Notes: a model not told the origin generated them from the letters alone. A stretch of DNA of 64,000 nucleotides from Corallium rubrum (GCA_964035015.1 CAXIUP010000120.1:1213001-1277000); one strand, 5' to 3'. Counted from the first letter of the stretch, positions 11,462 to 23,054 are shown. A program made the numbers and translations.

Positions 11462-11735
11462 TATATAGTATAAGTGTCACGCCGGTTTTTAATGTCTCGT
11501 AAGGGTTTTTCTGACTTGCGCATGCACGGTAATTTGATAAAAAAAATTATAAAGTTTGACCGATCAAACAAGCGGGAGATACGAATTCTCAGATTTTATT
11601 CTTACACCAGTTTTTATTGGCAAAAACATAATCGTAGTTTTAGAGGTTTACGACTTATTTACTTTTATCCGGCAACTAAAACTATATTATATCCGAGAAT
11701 TTCGAGAATAAAATTAATGCTCTCCCTTGTTTTAG

Positions 11736-11841
11736 AATGGCACGATGAAGTTCTCTGCAGCAGTGTGGACGGTTCACTTTGGATATGATAACCGTGGCTG
11801 GCCAAGCTATGAAAGAGCTGCACAAATGTTGAATGAAACGG
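11736..11841 (+). CDS. CWH43: CWH43 exon 5 of those visible (start of EEP-like domain)
   Basis: Phase 0 start after a cccttgttttag acceptor. It encodes [20 protein letters not shown] then [16 protein letters not shown], with the last Gly split by the donor GTTAGT. The FGYDN.GW and LLNETGAD-type blocks open the endonuclease/exonuclease/phosphatase-like domain of CWH43. An alternative acceptor 25 bases downstream (ctctgcag) would also leave the conserved block but breaks the phase match. Confidence 0.9.
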
Positions 11842-12039
11842 GTTAGTTGTTGAAATGTTGCTCAGTATTTTGGATAGAGCAAAGTGAAAAGCTGGTAAAC
11901 TGCTTTATAAGATAATAAACTTTGCTCTACAATATTCTTATAGGTACGGTTTCAACGTAAAAACGTTGTCAAAAAGAAAATGCGTTAGGATCGTATTGCG
12001 AAGGATATATACAACAAACAGAATAGTAACTTTCTTCAA
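11842..12039 (+). other. CWH43 intron
   Basis: Short AT-rich intron stretch before the Penelope-like terminal repeat; nothing recognised. Confidence 0.5.
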
Positions 12040-13204
12040 AGTTCCACGTTTTTATAGTTCATCAAGAAGGAACAGTTTAACAAATCTTTATTTATATTTC
12101 GGCGCGCAGCCCCAGCTTCTTCAGAATCAAATGAGACGTACAACCCAGAGTTCTTATATAGTCTATCATGTATAGTTAGTGAATAAGGAATATTACTAGA
12201 AATACATCAATGCAACAACCCCTCACCCTCTTTAACTTTTATATGTATTTTTGAAACAAACCCCCCTGATTATAATAAGCACTCCTGATATACAACAAAA
12301 ACAAACAAATAAACCTTAGGGTAATTACATAACTTATGCATTAGGATGACTAACTGTCCACTTTCAGATTTCTGATTTGAACATATCAAAGCAAAAGTTA
12401 GATTTCATATATAAACTCCAGTTGTAAAAAATATATTGTTAATATATAGGAGGTTTCCGAAGGAGTTATTTTTAGCTAGTCCTTAAATGGCTTAATCCTT
12501 TGCAGATGTTTTTCAACAGCAGAATTAAAATTTAACAGCTCAGTCAAACTACATTTATAATATAGAGTCTGAAATAAAAACAATTCAGTAGAATCGGATT
12601 CCAGAAAGAAGTTTGAAACAGACAATGTTTGAGAAAATCGGCAAAGCCTATGAACCAATAATAAGAAGTGCATACTGTATTTCATACATACAAGCTGTGC
12701 CAAAACCTTGAACAGGAAGGTAGTCAATGGAAAGCACCACGTCCAGATTAACGTTAAAAGTTAGTGTATAAAATTAATAGTTGACTTATACGGTTAAGTT
12801 TGGACGAGCTTAAACGGAAAACACGACTAAGTGGAGCTGTATATCTTTTAGGTTAAACTGTTAAAGCGAAAACATGAAAACAACACAATGTATAAAACTT
12901 TATATAATAGTTGCTAGATTAAGTTTAACTGAGGAGTGATTGAAAGGGTTTTTATTTAAACGTATTGTCGGTCTTAGCGTTTACAATGATTCCAATCCGC
13001 AATATAAATAAATACAAATCCCCTACCGGTAACTTTAAAATGATTTTGTGACCACTGAGTGACCACAAACACTGCCAATTCAGATCGAGTTTTTGTTTAC
13101 CATACAGCATTTAGTTTCTTCAGGTTTTCTGGTTTATCTTCAAAATATATTACATAAACCGGCTGTTTGTTTCCTTCTTTTCCTCGTTGTTTTCTTTTAA
13201 GTTT
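12040..13204 (-). mobile_element. Penelope-like element terminal fragment, copy 1
   Basis: Read on the minus strand, this matches sequence that follows the GIY-YIG frame of the Penelope-like element at 47610-47990: the shared parts are around gttgcattgatgtatttcta and aatccgattctactgaattg. Another copy lies at 21187-21965. On the minus strand the tail near 12090-12120 holds gaagaagctggggctgcgcg then ccgaaa, a phrasing typical of Penelope-type 3' ends. No coding frame is left. Confidence 0.6.
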
Positions 13205-14330
13205 CGTACAACCACAGGCTGCCCAGACTTGTACTCCGCCTTTAGATTAGGGTTGTGCGGGTTGACAGCATAACAGTTGTTGTTGTATTTGTTATACATA
13301 TAAACTTGGAAAATGTTGCCGTATTTTAACTTATAGTTCCGTAAATCATTAAAATAAACTTACTTTTGACAGTTCATCTCTCATGTTGTCTACCTTCAGT
13401 GAAACTTGCAGTGGCAATAGTTTCGAACGGCGTTCGACCCCGTTATATAATCAAACAAGGTTGGAAACTACACTCCCTCGCGCCTCCATCGCTCTGACAT
13501 CGAGCGAGATTTTTTCCACCAAAAATCCATCCGATCGCCGTTTTGACCTGTCACACATAAAGATCGATACTTCTTCCTTGGAAAAGTGAGCCTCTGGTAC
13601 CATATCTCGGGTACCATATCCCGGATACAGTTAAAATTATTTCATATTATTGGACGAGATTAAGCATGGTATCAAGAATTATCAAAGCCAAGGTTTGTAT
13701 TATGTCCCGAAGCGATAATACAAACCTTGGCTTTGATAATTCTTGATACCATGCCTAATCTCGTCCAATAATATGAAATAATTGTAACTACCCGGGATAT
13801 GGTAACCGAGATATGGTACCGGAGGCTCATTTTTCCAACCGTTGTGGCCAAGGCAAAATCATATCGCATATTCCGGTCGAAGAAGTCGATGGCTTAGCCG
13901 TGAAAATCAAAGGTTGTGGATAAGTATTTTGAAAAGATGGACGTTTCTGAGGTAGAAGAAGTATCGATCTTTATGTGTGAAAGGTCAAAACGGCTATCGG
14001 ACGGATTTTTGGTGGAAAAAATCTCGCTCGATGTCAGAGCGATGGAGGTGCGAGGGAGTGTAGTTTCCAACCTTGTTTGATTATATAACGGGGTCGAACG
14101 CCGTTCGAAACTATTGCCGCTACAAGTTTCACCTCACTGAAGGTAGACAACATGAGAGATGAACTGTCAAAAGTAAGTTTATTTTAATGATTTACGGAAC
14201 TATAAGTTAAATACGGCAACATTTTCCAAGTTTGTATGTATAACAAATACAATAACAACTGTTATGCTGTCAACCCGCACAACCCTAATCTAAAGGCGGA
14301 GTACAAGTCTGGGCTGCCTGTGGTACAACG
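13205..14330. repeat. 1.1 kb nested inverted repeat (outer arms ~375 bp)
   Basis: The outer arms at about 13205-13578 and 13952-14330 are inverse copies with few differences; for example cgtacaaccacaggctgccc near the left end matches its inverse at the right end. The spacer contains another independent hairpin at 13586-13830. The left arm joins directly to the Penelope-like fragment. A transcript through this CWH43 intron would form a dsRNA stem of about 375 bp. Confidence 0.85.
13586..13830. repeat. Inner fold-back, arms ~115 bp
   Basis: Arms 13586-13702 and 13715-13830 pair with only a 12-base loop (gtcccgaagcg). The outer ends show repeated ggtaccatatc and cgggatatgg motifs. It sits centrally inside the larger inverted repeat. 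Confidence 0.85.
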
Positions 14331-14426
14331 GGCTCCATTTAGACTACGTTTACCCTAGAGCAAAAGTTTCCGGATTCGTAAATGTTTCCGGATTCACTTC
14401 GTACCAAGTATTCGGATTCGTTAGTT

Positions 14427-14439
14427 ATAAATAAATATA

Positions 14440-14487
<48 letters not shown>

Positions 14488-14488
14488 A
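14427..14488. repeat. (TAAA)n microsatellite
   Basis: About 15 tandem copies of the tetramer. An open frame across it on the minus strand is a by-product. Confidence 0.95.
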
Positions 14489-14704
14489 AATATGTATATA
14501 TACACAAATGGATTCTCCAAAACGCCAACATGGGTACAATCCCCGACGGGACTTACCGCCCACATCGTCGAGATTAGTACCCGAGATTAGGCCCGCTTCG
14601 CGAACCACACGAACACGAGGGATTATATATTAGGATGTTGAACATGTACATAACCATGCAATTAATCGGTGAAACATTTTATATCTTCTACTTCATTATT
14701 TTAG

Positions 14705-14840
14705 GAGCCGATGTAATTGGATTACTTGAGAGCGATTGTTCGCGACCATATTTAGGCAACAACGATCTGACAATGTGGCTGGCCGAAAGACTCGGTATGT
14801 ACTCGGATTTTGGACCTTCGACAAGAGATCACACTTGGGG
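14705..14840 (+). CDS. CWH43: CWH43 exon 6 of those visible (EEP-like core)
   Basis: The acceptor is cattattttag. It completes a split Gly, then reads [14 protein letters not shown] and [16 protein letters not shown], then [11 protein letters not shown], ending after two bases of Gly at GTAAGC. The [12 protein letters not shown] and DFGPSTR.HTWG blocks are hallmarks of CWH43 and belong to the endonuclease/exonuclease/phosphatase-like fold. This is the best-conserved exon in the window. Confidence 0.95.
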
Positions 14841-15050
14841 GTAAGCAGTGATTGTGATATTTATTAGTTTCAAAGCTGATGATACCTCTGATGATATTTC
14901 TTTAAGGGCCGTTTACATGGACTAAAAGTTGGCTCGGGTAAGAGGGACACCCTACTCCCCGAGACAACTTTGTGCCCCACAATCTTCACTGGGTATGGTC
15001 CGTCCACACATATACAAATATTCAGATCGCTCAACCTTATTCGCATTTCA
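14841..15050 (+). other. CWH43 intron
   Basis: Contains gggccgtttacatgga near 14906, resembling ends of some DNA transposons, but I cannot find its partner. Nothing else is supported. Confidence 0.4.
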
Positions 15051-15117
15051 ACACGCGTGTAAAGTGGAGTCCACGCATATCGAGATTAGCACCCTCGCCT
15101 ACGCCCGGGCTCGGGGG
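15051..15117 (+). repeat. GC-rich dispersed repeat, copy 1
   Basis: Runs from acacgcgtgtaaagtggagt to cccgggctcggggg. Related copies are at 22088-22174 (same strand) and, inverted, at about 62887-63000 and 63463-63592. It looks like the end of a dispersed element whose family I cannot name. Confidence 0.7.
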
Positions 15118-15145
15118 TTGATTAAGGTGTTACTCTAAGCTCTAC

Positions 15146-15254
15146 TTAGCCCGGTTGGGATTCTAACCCGCCACCTTCGGTTTACTAGTTTGATGCTCTA
15201 CCAACTGAGCTACACGTCAACCGAAGGTCGCGGGTTCGAATCCCAGACGGGCCA
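15146..15254 (-). repeat. tRNA-Thr(AGT)-like fold-back
   Basis: On the minus strand it reads gtagctcagttggtagagc (D-arm), a ctagtaa anticodon loop giving AGT, then ggcgggttagaatccc as T-arm. Directly next to the D-arm, the 3' half is repeated in the opposite orientation at 15218-15254 with a perfect B-box GGTTCGAATCC. The anticodon stem pairs poorly. It is best read as a tRNA-derived SINE head turned into an inverted repeat, not a functional tRNA. Confidence 0.6.
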
Positions 15255-15530
15255 AGTAGAGTTTTCTCTAACCAAACACAAAGCCACTGGACATGACCCA
15301 GCTTTCAAACATTGTTTGAAGGAAATTTTATTAAATTATCAACCAAATGAACTCTTTCGCATGAGAAACGTTTTTATCTAAGGTTCTTATGATTTTCTTT
15401 TTTTAATTCATGTGGATAGTTAAAGGGTAAATAGATAATGAATGAAAGATAATTTTCAAAGCTTCACCAAGTCACTGACTCGATGTCGACCCGATGTAGT
15501 TGCATGCCGTTGCAAACTGGTGCGTAAGCC
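15255..15530 (+). other. CWH43 intron
   Basis: Nothing recognised; AT-rich. Confidence 0.4.
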
Positions 15531-15531
15531 T

Positions 15532-16110
15532 TCATGGGGCTTCCCTTTGTGCGCTCGCCCTGAGTTTAGCACGATCAAGCTTGCACGGGAGCAATATATC
15601 TTCTGAGCACGCCGGGTAGATATAAATAAGAAAGATAACCCTAAATTGAAGGTAAATTGAAAGTACGTTAAGCGGAAAGCTGCCGAAGAGCGGAATCCTG
15701 TATCTCTGTTTGTTTTTTATGTTATGCATTCCCAATACGGGGGAGGTGCGGTCGAAGGGCAGTCTGAAGAGACTAAATTGAAACAAAATCACCATGGCTT
15801 CAATGCTGATAGTATTTTCCTGCAGGAGAACTGATACATTTGTTCGACGCTCTTCCCAGCAGATGCCCAGAATATCTCTCGAGCAACGCTGATGAACACG
15901 CTCAAGTGCCTTAAGATGTTTCCGGTACGTCGACTGAGTTTCTGATGCACACGGAAGTGTTGGGCCGGATGCATACAGCGTTGTACACAGAAAGTTTGGT
16001 GATGATGCTGAGACCATGATCACTAAATACACGCTCTTCAGCCGGTAAAAGGAATACGTTGCGGTGGGAATGCGACGATGGATCTTTGACTTGAAACATT
16101 TTAAATACAA
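15532..16110 (-). pseudogene. LINE reverse-transcriptase C-terminal fragment
   Basis: The minus-strand translation contains ALERVHQRCSRDILGICWEE, then NVSVLLQENTISIEAM, and later a FRLPFDRTSP stretch. This is the familiar tail of non-LTR elements (family consensus FHQRCLRRILGI.W.DR.TN..VL..... SIEAM). The reverse-transcriptase catalytic part is absent, and the sequence after it drifts, so this is a short, decayed, 5'-truncated copy in a CWH43 intron. The clade (RTE-, CR1- or Nimb-like) cannot be settled from this much. Confidence 0.7.
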
Positions 16111-16177
16111 AGGTCGCCTTCATCAGATTTTGAAAAGTAGAGATGAATCATTTTAAACATTTTGTATGTTTTTACAG

Positions 16178-16242
16178 GTCATTACTGCTGTCAAAATATC
16201 CAATTGTGAAGTCTTTGCACCACCTACTTCCTTCTCCTGAAG
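16178..16242 (+). CDS. CWH43: CWH43 exon 7 of those visible
   Basis: The acceptor is gtttttacag. One base completes a Gly and the exon then reads SLLLSKYPIVKSLHHLLPSP then E, with the following Gly split at donor GTGTGT. It matches the recalled vertebrate LSRYPIVKSEHHLLPSPEG. The phases agree with both neighbours. At 65 bases it is easy to miss by ORF length alone. Confidence 0.9.
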
Positions 16243-16443
16243 GTGTGTATTTTCTATATCCTTAACGTAAATATGCATATAGGTGATCATATGATAGCGA
16301 GTGCAATTATGGATTTAAACTACTAGTGATATTTGAAATCTCAGAGCCTTAGGCGAGTGCAATTTTGATAAATTCATAAGTATTACGAGTAGTGTAAATC
16401 CTTAATTGCACGAGAAAAATTATATAATTAACTATTTATAATG

Positions 16444-16960
16444 TTCATAACAAAATTGGACACATACATTCATTGTACACATACATTCATTGTACACATA
16501 CCTTCATTGTACACACATACCTTCATTGTACACATGCATTCATTGTGCGCATACATCCATAGTACACATACATTGTACACATGCATACATTCATTGTGCG
16601 CATACATCCATAGTACACATACATCCATAGTACACATACATTCATTGTACACACATTCGTTGTGGACATTCATTCAATGTAATCATACATTCATTGTACA
16701 CATACATTCAGAGTACACACACAACATTCATTGTGGACATTCATTCGTTGTACACATACATTCATTGTACACATACATTCATTGTACACATACGTTCATT
16801 CTAAACATACATTCATTCATTCTACACTTACGTTCATTGTACGCATACATTCCTTTTACACATACATTCATTCATTCTACACATACATTTATTCTACACA
16901 TACATTCATTCTACACATACATTCATTCTACACCTGCATTACTTGTGCATATACACTCGT
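16444..16960. repeat. Minisatellite, ~16-17 bp unit
   Basis: Irregular tandem copies of acattcattgtacacat and variants (with ctacacat or gcgcat). The long frames on both strands through it are low-complexity Ser/Thr/His/Ile repeats, not genes. Confidence 0.9.
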
Positions 16961-17021
16961 TATACACTCTTTGCGTTTGGGTAATCTTCTCTGTTCATAT
17001 GTAGAGTATCCAATAAAGCCG

Positions 17022-17115
17022 TTAAAGTGCATGCCAATGAAACGACGATTACGTTTGTCCTATTACAACGCCATCCCCATTATTAAAATGCCTAGGAAGC
17101 GAAAATTAGATTTGT
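17022..17115. repeat. Two fragments of the AAGTGCCTATGA MITE family
   Basis: ttaaagtgcatgccaatgaa at 17022 and ttaaaatgcctaggaagcga near 17083 both resemble the end of the MITE family seen at 6195, 23550 and 54090. They lie in the same orientation, so they look like stacked remnants. Confidence 0.5.
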
Positions 17116-17824
17116 AAATGGCGCTGTGGTCTCCATGCGGTCGACTGGTTGGTCGGCCATGTGCTGTGTGAGTGTGACTCCTCTTAGCTTTCTACAGGTT
17201 ACACAAAGGCCCAAGATCTGGGCTACCATTCCATGGCCACCAATAACCCAATAACCATGCTTGGCGAAGTGCCCCATGAGTTTGTTAGTATTGTTGGGTG
17301 CCGACTGCTGTTGCATTTGCAGTAGTGATACCCCCACTATAGCGTGCAAAGGTATGCCGCCTCATTAAATATTCAACTTATTTGTGCCTACGTCATCGTT
17401 CTCAGGCTCCTTTGGGACCCTCTAACGCTACCCCTTAGAGCGCTTATACCAACACTTGTGGGATACGTAGACGTAAAGAACATGCGTATAGCGGACTTTA
17501 ACAAAATAGACGTTATTAAACAGAAATTAGTAGACACAATATATATTTTTTTATCTTGAACCTTGTTTGGAGGAATATAGAGAGTTTTGAACAGTCCAAA
17601 TGACCGTATCGGCTGAGATAACTACTGTTGTGTAGCTCGAATATTATTTGAATAATATGGAGACTTTGAATATTAGATTAGATTGGAACCTAAATGACCA
17701 AACAGTCTTTTACACGTTTGATGCGGAATAAGTGTTAACAATTTTGGAGAGTTGTTGTTTACTTAAGCCTACTTTGTAGAATCAGTTTGGAGAACCATGA
17801 GAAAAACATACGATATAAGCCTTG

Positions 17825-18025
17825 TGTAGCGGGAGTAGAGTGCCACAGTGTGGGTTCCGAGATCAATCACACAAACAAGATATGTGCTTTTATTAGCTTT
17901 TATTCAGCGAGCACATGTAAATTAGCACGAGCAACAACTACGTGCGAACAACTACGTGGCTCCACACATACGGTACATTCCAATCACATCGTGTGATAAC
18001 ACGCCACTCTGAGCTAACTCGCTAC
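17825..18025. mobile_element. ~0.2 kb MITE inside the left arm
   Basis: Absent from the matching part of the right arm. The ends tgtagcgggagtagagtg and ccactctgagctaactcgct followed by aca are imperfect inverses. No coding capacity. Confidence 0.55.
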
Positions 18026-18348
18026 ACTTGAAAAGTTTGTGAATGTTTTGACACAGAAAACGCTTAGCAACAAACACTTGGAACCTAAATATTCGGCTTG
18101 ATGTTTGCATATGCCATGTGTACAAAACTCATTAGAGAAGAACATTAGAAGGTCATTAGCGATTGAAACAGTGGGACATGTTGGGGCAGAGCAATTAAGG
18201 GGATTAGAGACCAAAAAGAACACGTGTATTTTAGATAAGACAGAATTCACAGCAATCAGTTTAAAATATTTATTTAGGCTTTGGTTTAAACTTATACGTA
18301 TCAAAAAAAACAAATTACGGTTGCATACAAATAGTTTACGCTGATCAT

Positions 18349-18555
18349 CTAGTAAGGTCTCCTTCTTAGATTACATTTAGGCGTTTTTATTCTAAAAGTA
18401 GCATGATAGTCTTTCTTGTCTTCTGTTGATAATTGTGACACATCTGCTTTAGTCATGGGTAAATAGTTTGATCTAGTCATCAATAGATGATGTTCATGGT
18501 TTTCTCTTTCATCCAGAGTCATCTTTGCCAAGTCTCTCTCTTTCGGGTCGCTCAA
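18349..18555 (-). pseudogene. Unrecognised short frame in the 5.4 kb element
   Basis: 68-residue frame starting MSDPKERDLAKMTLDERENH, rich in charged residues, ending DYHATFRIKTPKCNLRRRPY. The last part is repeated, inverted, in the opposite arm near 20690-20755. It is probably a remnant of the element's own gene; I cannot assign it a family. Confidence 0.35.
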
Positions 18556-18755
18556 ACTTTCCTAGTTATAAAAGAAATTATGTTTAAGCGTCGGTTGTTC
18601 AACGGTAGGAGGCGGTGTTAGAAAATAGGTTTTAGGTGTAGCAGGAACTGTAGGGAAATCCCCGGTGTCAAATTTGGTGTATTTTTCCGAGGCTGAGTTT
18701 GAAGATTAGTCAGAGGTTGAGACTGATTCTGCCGTTGGTTTTGAAAATTCACACG

Positions 18756-18806
18756 ATACATACATACATACATACATACATACATACATACATACATACA
18801 TACATA
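18756..18806. repeat. (TACA)n microsatellite
   Basis: About 12 tetramer copies in the centre of the 5.4 kb element. Confidence 0.95.
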
Positions 18807-18899
18807 GTGTAAACTTTCCGGGGGGTAAACTTACCAGGTTTAACGACATACATACTGTCGTAGCTGAAAGGCTAAAACCGGTGAAAATGTGAAACACTA

Positions 18900-20690
18900 G
18901 TATCAGTCTTTCATAGACGACAAATATTTATGTCGCTTAAATCTCGTAAGCCCTAAAGAGCGATAACAGACAGGTTTGTACCTTATCTGTGGATATTTCT
19001 TGAAAGACGTGGATATCTTTAAATATACCAAGAATGACCAAGAATGAAAGAAGTTTCCCCCCGGAATATATTCGAATAGCACTGCGCACGCGTGGTTTTG
19101 TACGACTGGCGAATACAACAGTGGCCGAATGGCGGAGAAACGTAAAGGAGTGATCAATCTTCTTCTCGCAACAACGACTTTCTACGCTTTTGTACATGGC
19201 TAATTAAATATGGTCTGGACGAAAGGATTTATTGTCTGCCTAGCGGAAGGTGCGAATAAATATAAAAAACTTTATATTTAACTTTAATATGGTGTGGCAT
19301 GTTGACAATGTTGTGAAGTCGGTTTGTTTTTCGTTTGTCCCTGTTATATTTTGCACGAGTGGCGCTCGGGCAGTTTTGCAGTTTGCACGTCAGTAACAAA
19401 TTTTGTATACTGGAGATTGTAGAATGCCTTCGCATTTTGATTTGGCGTTCAATAAACAACTGTACGAACAACCCTGGCCACGAGGTTCTATACATCTGTA
19501 TCTGCGTGAACTTAGCGCGTGATTGGGCAGACGATTCGCGAGGCTACAATAACGTGAAGCTAGCAACATAATCATCACACGATCGTAATTTGGGTTATTT
19601 TGAATTGTTTGTCTGACTTTTGGCTTTGTATTAAATTAACTTGGGCTTTGCTCAAGAAAATGGGCTGGCAGGTTGCGAAGCTGGCAACTCTGTCCATACA
19701 CGTGGCAAAAATTGTTATTATCTTTGACTAGACAGGGCCGTTGTGGGCGTGGCATTATTTTACTGCAGTCATTTTTTTTCAATATTTTAACAATATACAC
19801 AAAGCAGAATTAACGTGCCAATATATAAATAACTTATACCTACCTGGACTATGACAGATTGTAGTATGTAATATAAATTAATAATAGACGTTCCATGGTG
19901 CCATAAAAATTGTTTAAGTGACTTGAACATATATAACAGTGATACAAGTGGGAAAACACTGATAAAAAGGTCAGTTTACATAACATTACTTTCATCATCA
20001 AAATGCGCCATAACCCACCGTTTGAAATCAGTGTTTGATATACAAATTGACAAAAAAAGTCTTTAAAATAATTCCCCAAAATGCATAAAATGGCATTTCA
20101 GAGATTCCAGATTTCAATTTTTTCCGGGGAGGGGGCATGCCCCCAGACCCCCCTAGACATTTGTCGTGCGCTAGAAACTTTGCACTATCCTTGGGATCTA
20201 GTTTGTTCTGTACCGTACATGGCATTAACGATCGGAGGTAATTGATAGGATTGCTTTTGTATGAAACTTAGAACATTAGTCTTGAGACGATATTGGTCAT
20301 CCGTAGTCGGCTTTAGATCAAGCATAAGATATCCATGGGAGGCGGCTTGTTGCTTGTTCGTAACTCTTCATATATTCCTGAACATGACCTGAGTTTACCT
20401 GTCGAACCAAGACAGAAATTTGTTGTTTATCCCTCGGAGACTTGAAGAGCACAATGTAATGTGCGTAGAGGCTTATGTTACTTGTTTCTTTGCCTTGGTG
20501 AAATATATTATGAACAATATAGATCACTGAGAGATTCATATGATGACTTCCCTTAGTAAATAAACTAGCAATATACGTTTATTCCCTCCAGATTGATCCA
20601 TGAGATCATCGAGGACAATAAGACTTCATTTCGAAATATCAAGAAAATTATCAGTGTCAATGTTGGAAGGTACACCCTCGATACTGGAAG
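18900..20690. other. Centre of the 5.4 kb element
   Basis: Unpaired spacer between the two long arms. It contains a G-run/C-run motif copy near 20115-20150 (inverse of that at 1585). Several short frames exist on both strands, but none shows a recognisable domain. Confidence 0.4.
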
Positions 20691-21182
20691 ACAAGAAAGA
20701 TTATCATGCTACTTTTAAATTAAAAACGCCTAAATATAATCTAAGAGGCAGTCCTTACTAGAGGATCAGTGTAAACTATTTGCATGTAACCGTAATTTTT
20801 TTTATATATATTAGTTTAAACCAAAGCGTAAATAAATATTTTAAACTGATTGCTGTGAATTCTGTCTTATGCAAAATACACGTGCTCTTTTTGGTCTCTA
20901 ATCCCCTTAATTGCCTAATGACCCTCTTATGATCTTCTCTGATGAGTTTTGTACTCATGGCATACGCAAATATCAGTCTGAATATTTAGGTGTTCGTTGC
21001 TAACCGGTTTCTGTCTCAAAATATTCACAAACTCTCCAAGGCTTGTATCGTACGTTTTCCTCATGGTTCTCCAAACTGATTCTACAAACTAGCCTAACGT
21101 AAACGACAACTCTCCAAATTGTTAACACTTATTCCTCATCAAACGTGTAAAAGTCTGTTTGGTCATTTAGGTTCTAATCTAA

Positions 21183-22171
21183 TCTACTATGAATACATAA
21201 ATGCAACAACCCCTCGTCTGCTTTTAGATGCTTTTTGAAATGCACCCCACCCACCCCACCTTCCAATTAAAATAAGCACTCCTGATATAACTCCTTAGGA
21301 TAATTACAGAATTTATGATTAGGATGACTGAAATGAAAGTTGAACATATCAAAGGAAAACTATTAAACTCTGGTTGTAAAAATATATTGTTTTTAGACAT
21401 TTAGGAAGTTTCCAAAGGAATTACTTTTATGTTTTGCAAAGGCAGGATTAAAAGTTAACAGCTCAAAAACTACATTTATAATAGGAGATAAAAACAACAG
21501 ACAACCTATAAATTTCAGTCTGTATAATACAGGACAAAAGAAAATGGACAAAGCCTATGAGTATTTACGATAAGTGCTTGCAATTAAGTCAATGAAAAAC
21601 ATCACGTCCACAGTAGCAAAGGGAAAGCATCAAAGCACGAAAACGTGAAGCTGTATACTGCTTAATGGTAAAGCAAAAACTCGAAAACAACATATTATTA
21701 AAGTAACTGACGAGTGCCTAAAAGGGTTCTATTTAAAAGTCTTGCCGTTCTTGGCGTTTACAGAATATATTAATGAATAAATGCTGATTACAATCAGCAA
21801 AATAAATAAATACAGATGCCCTACCGTCAGTTTTTGTTTACCATACGGCTTTGGTTTCTTCAGGTTTTCTGGTTTCTCTTCAAGATATATTAAACCGGCT
21901 GTTTGTATCCTTTTATTCGTTGTTCTGCTTCTTTCCGTTTAAAACGAAACCATTTGAAACCATTTGAAACCAAATAACTATAAGTTTTCTTCAAAGCTAG
22001 TCACCAGTGCCCAATTATTTTACCGCGTGACACCCTGCGACGTATATATATAAACTATCTCCAGATTTTGTCTCCCTTACTTTTTCTACACGCGTGTAAA
22101 GTGGACTCCACGCATGTCGAGATTAGCACCCTCACCCGGGCTCCGGGCCTTCGGCCCTACGCCCGGGCTCG
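21183..22171. mobile_element. Insertion in the right arm: Penelope-like terminal copy 2 plus GC repeat
   Basis: Sequence absent from the left arm, where aatatt runs straight into agattagattgg. 21187-21965 matches the fragment at 12200-13200 over several hundred bases (atcaatgcaacaacccctc-like start, cttcaggttttctggtt near the end). 22088-22174 is the GC-rich repeat also seen at 15051 and 62887. Confidence 0.65.
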
Positions 22172-22735
22172 GGGAATATTCAAAGTCTCCATATTATTCA
22201 AATAATATTCGAGCTACACCACAGTAGTAATCTCAGCCGATTCAGCCATTTGGACTGTTCAAAAATCTCTATATTCCTCCAAACAAGGTTCAAGATAAAA
22301 AATATAGATTGTGTCTACTAATATCTGTTTAGTTCCTTGGAAGGAACGTCTATTTTTTTAAAGTTCGCTGTACGCATGCTCTTTACGTCTACGTATCCCA
22401 CAAGTGTTGGTTATAAATGCTCTAAGGGGTATATATCAAACATTGTTTCTAGGACTTGTGAGGATAAAAGTCGAGTGCCTTTTGATAATGACGTAACCGA
22501 GAACTTCCGGAATCAGTCGGAGAGCTGTCGGTTATGACGTATTAACGGGGGGTTGAGTAACAGCTAGGGGTTAGGAAGTTGGATAAAACTTAGGGCTTGA
22601 GGGTCCCAAAGGAGCCTGAGAATTGTAGGTATAAATAATGACGTAGGGTCAGAGGGTCACAAAGGAGCCTGAGAACGATGACGTTTCACAAAGATGAATA
22701 TTTTATGAGGCGGCATCCCTTTGGACGCTATAGTG

Positions 22736-23050
22736 GGAAGTATGGCTACTATTTGCAACATTCTACACTCGTTCTGCACTGATTCGCCCTATGTTTTCCG
22801 ACGTGCTCTCTTTACTGTTCATGTTGTTCGCGTTAGAGGCGACGTTTTTCTTTGGCTTTAAATGCCCTTCTTTCATTCTCCTTTGCCGCTATTATTCGGT
22901 CAAAGTCAGCTTGTTGTTTTGCTGCTGCGGCCTCAACCAAGGCCCTTTTTCTCGCCCTACTAGAAGGTGTGGAGGTGTGCGATGATGAGGTGCGATGTGT
23001 ATGTCTAGAACTTAGCGATTTTGTTTCTTCAATATCATGTTGGCTCTGAT
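22736..23050. other. CWH43 intron with an unassigned minus-strand frame
   Basis: A minus-strand frame (22833-23057) encodes an Ala/Arg/Lys-rich helical stretch (SSRARKRALVEAAAAKQQ). Such N-terminal coiled coils occur in some retroelement polyproteins, but without more context I leave it unassigned. Confidence 0.3.
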
Positions 23051-23054
23051 CGAT

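Larger units (their letters stand above)
17335..22735. mobile_element. 5.4 kb inverted-repeat element with CACTA-type ends
   Basis: Begins CACTATAGCGTGCAAAGG and ends with the inverse, CCTTTGGACGCTATAGTG. The left arm (17335-18425) and right arm (20690-22735) are inverse copies over more than 1 kb, including both sides of a short coding stretch read as EDKKDYHATF and KTPK.NLR. CACTA ends suggest the EnSpm/CACTA superfamily, but I see no 2-3 bp target duplication and no recognisable transposase. The right arm carries a 0.98 kb insertion at 21183-22171 and the left arm a 0.2 kb one at 17825-18025. Confidence 0.7.

Noticed and set aside
14339-14608. Minus-strand 89 aa frame
   Set aside because: Runs through a (TAAA)n microsatellite; no protein features.
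16441-17117. Long frames of 128-187 aa rich in His, Ser, Thr, Ile
   Set aside because: They are translations of a minisatellite, open on both strands for that reason.
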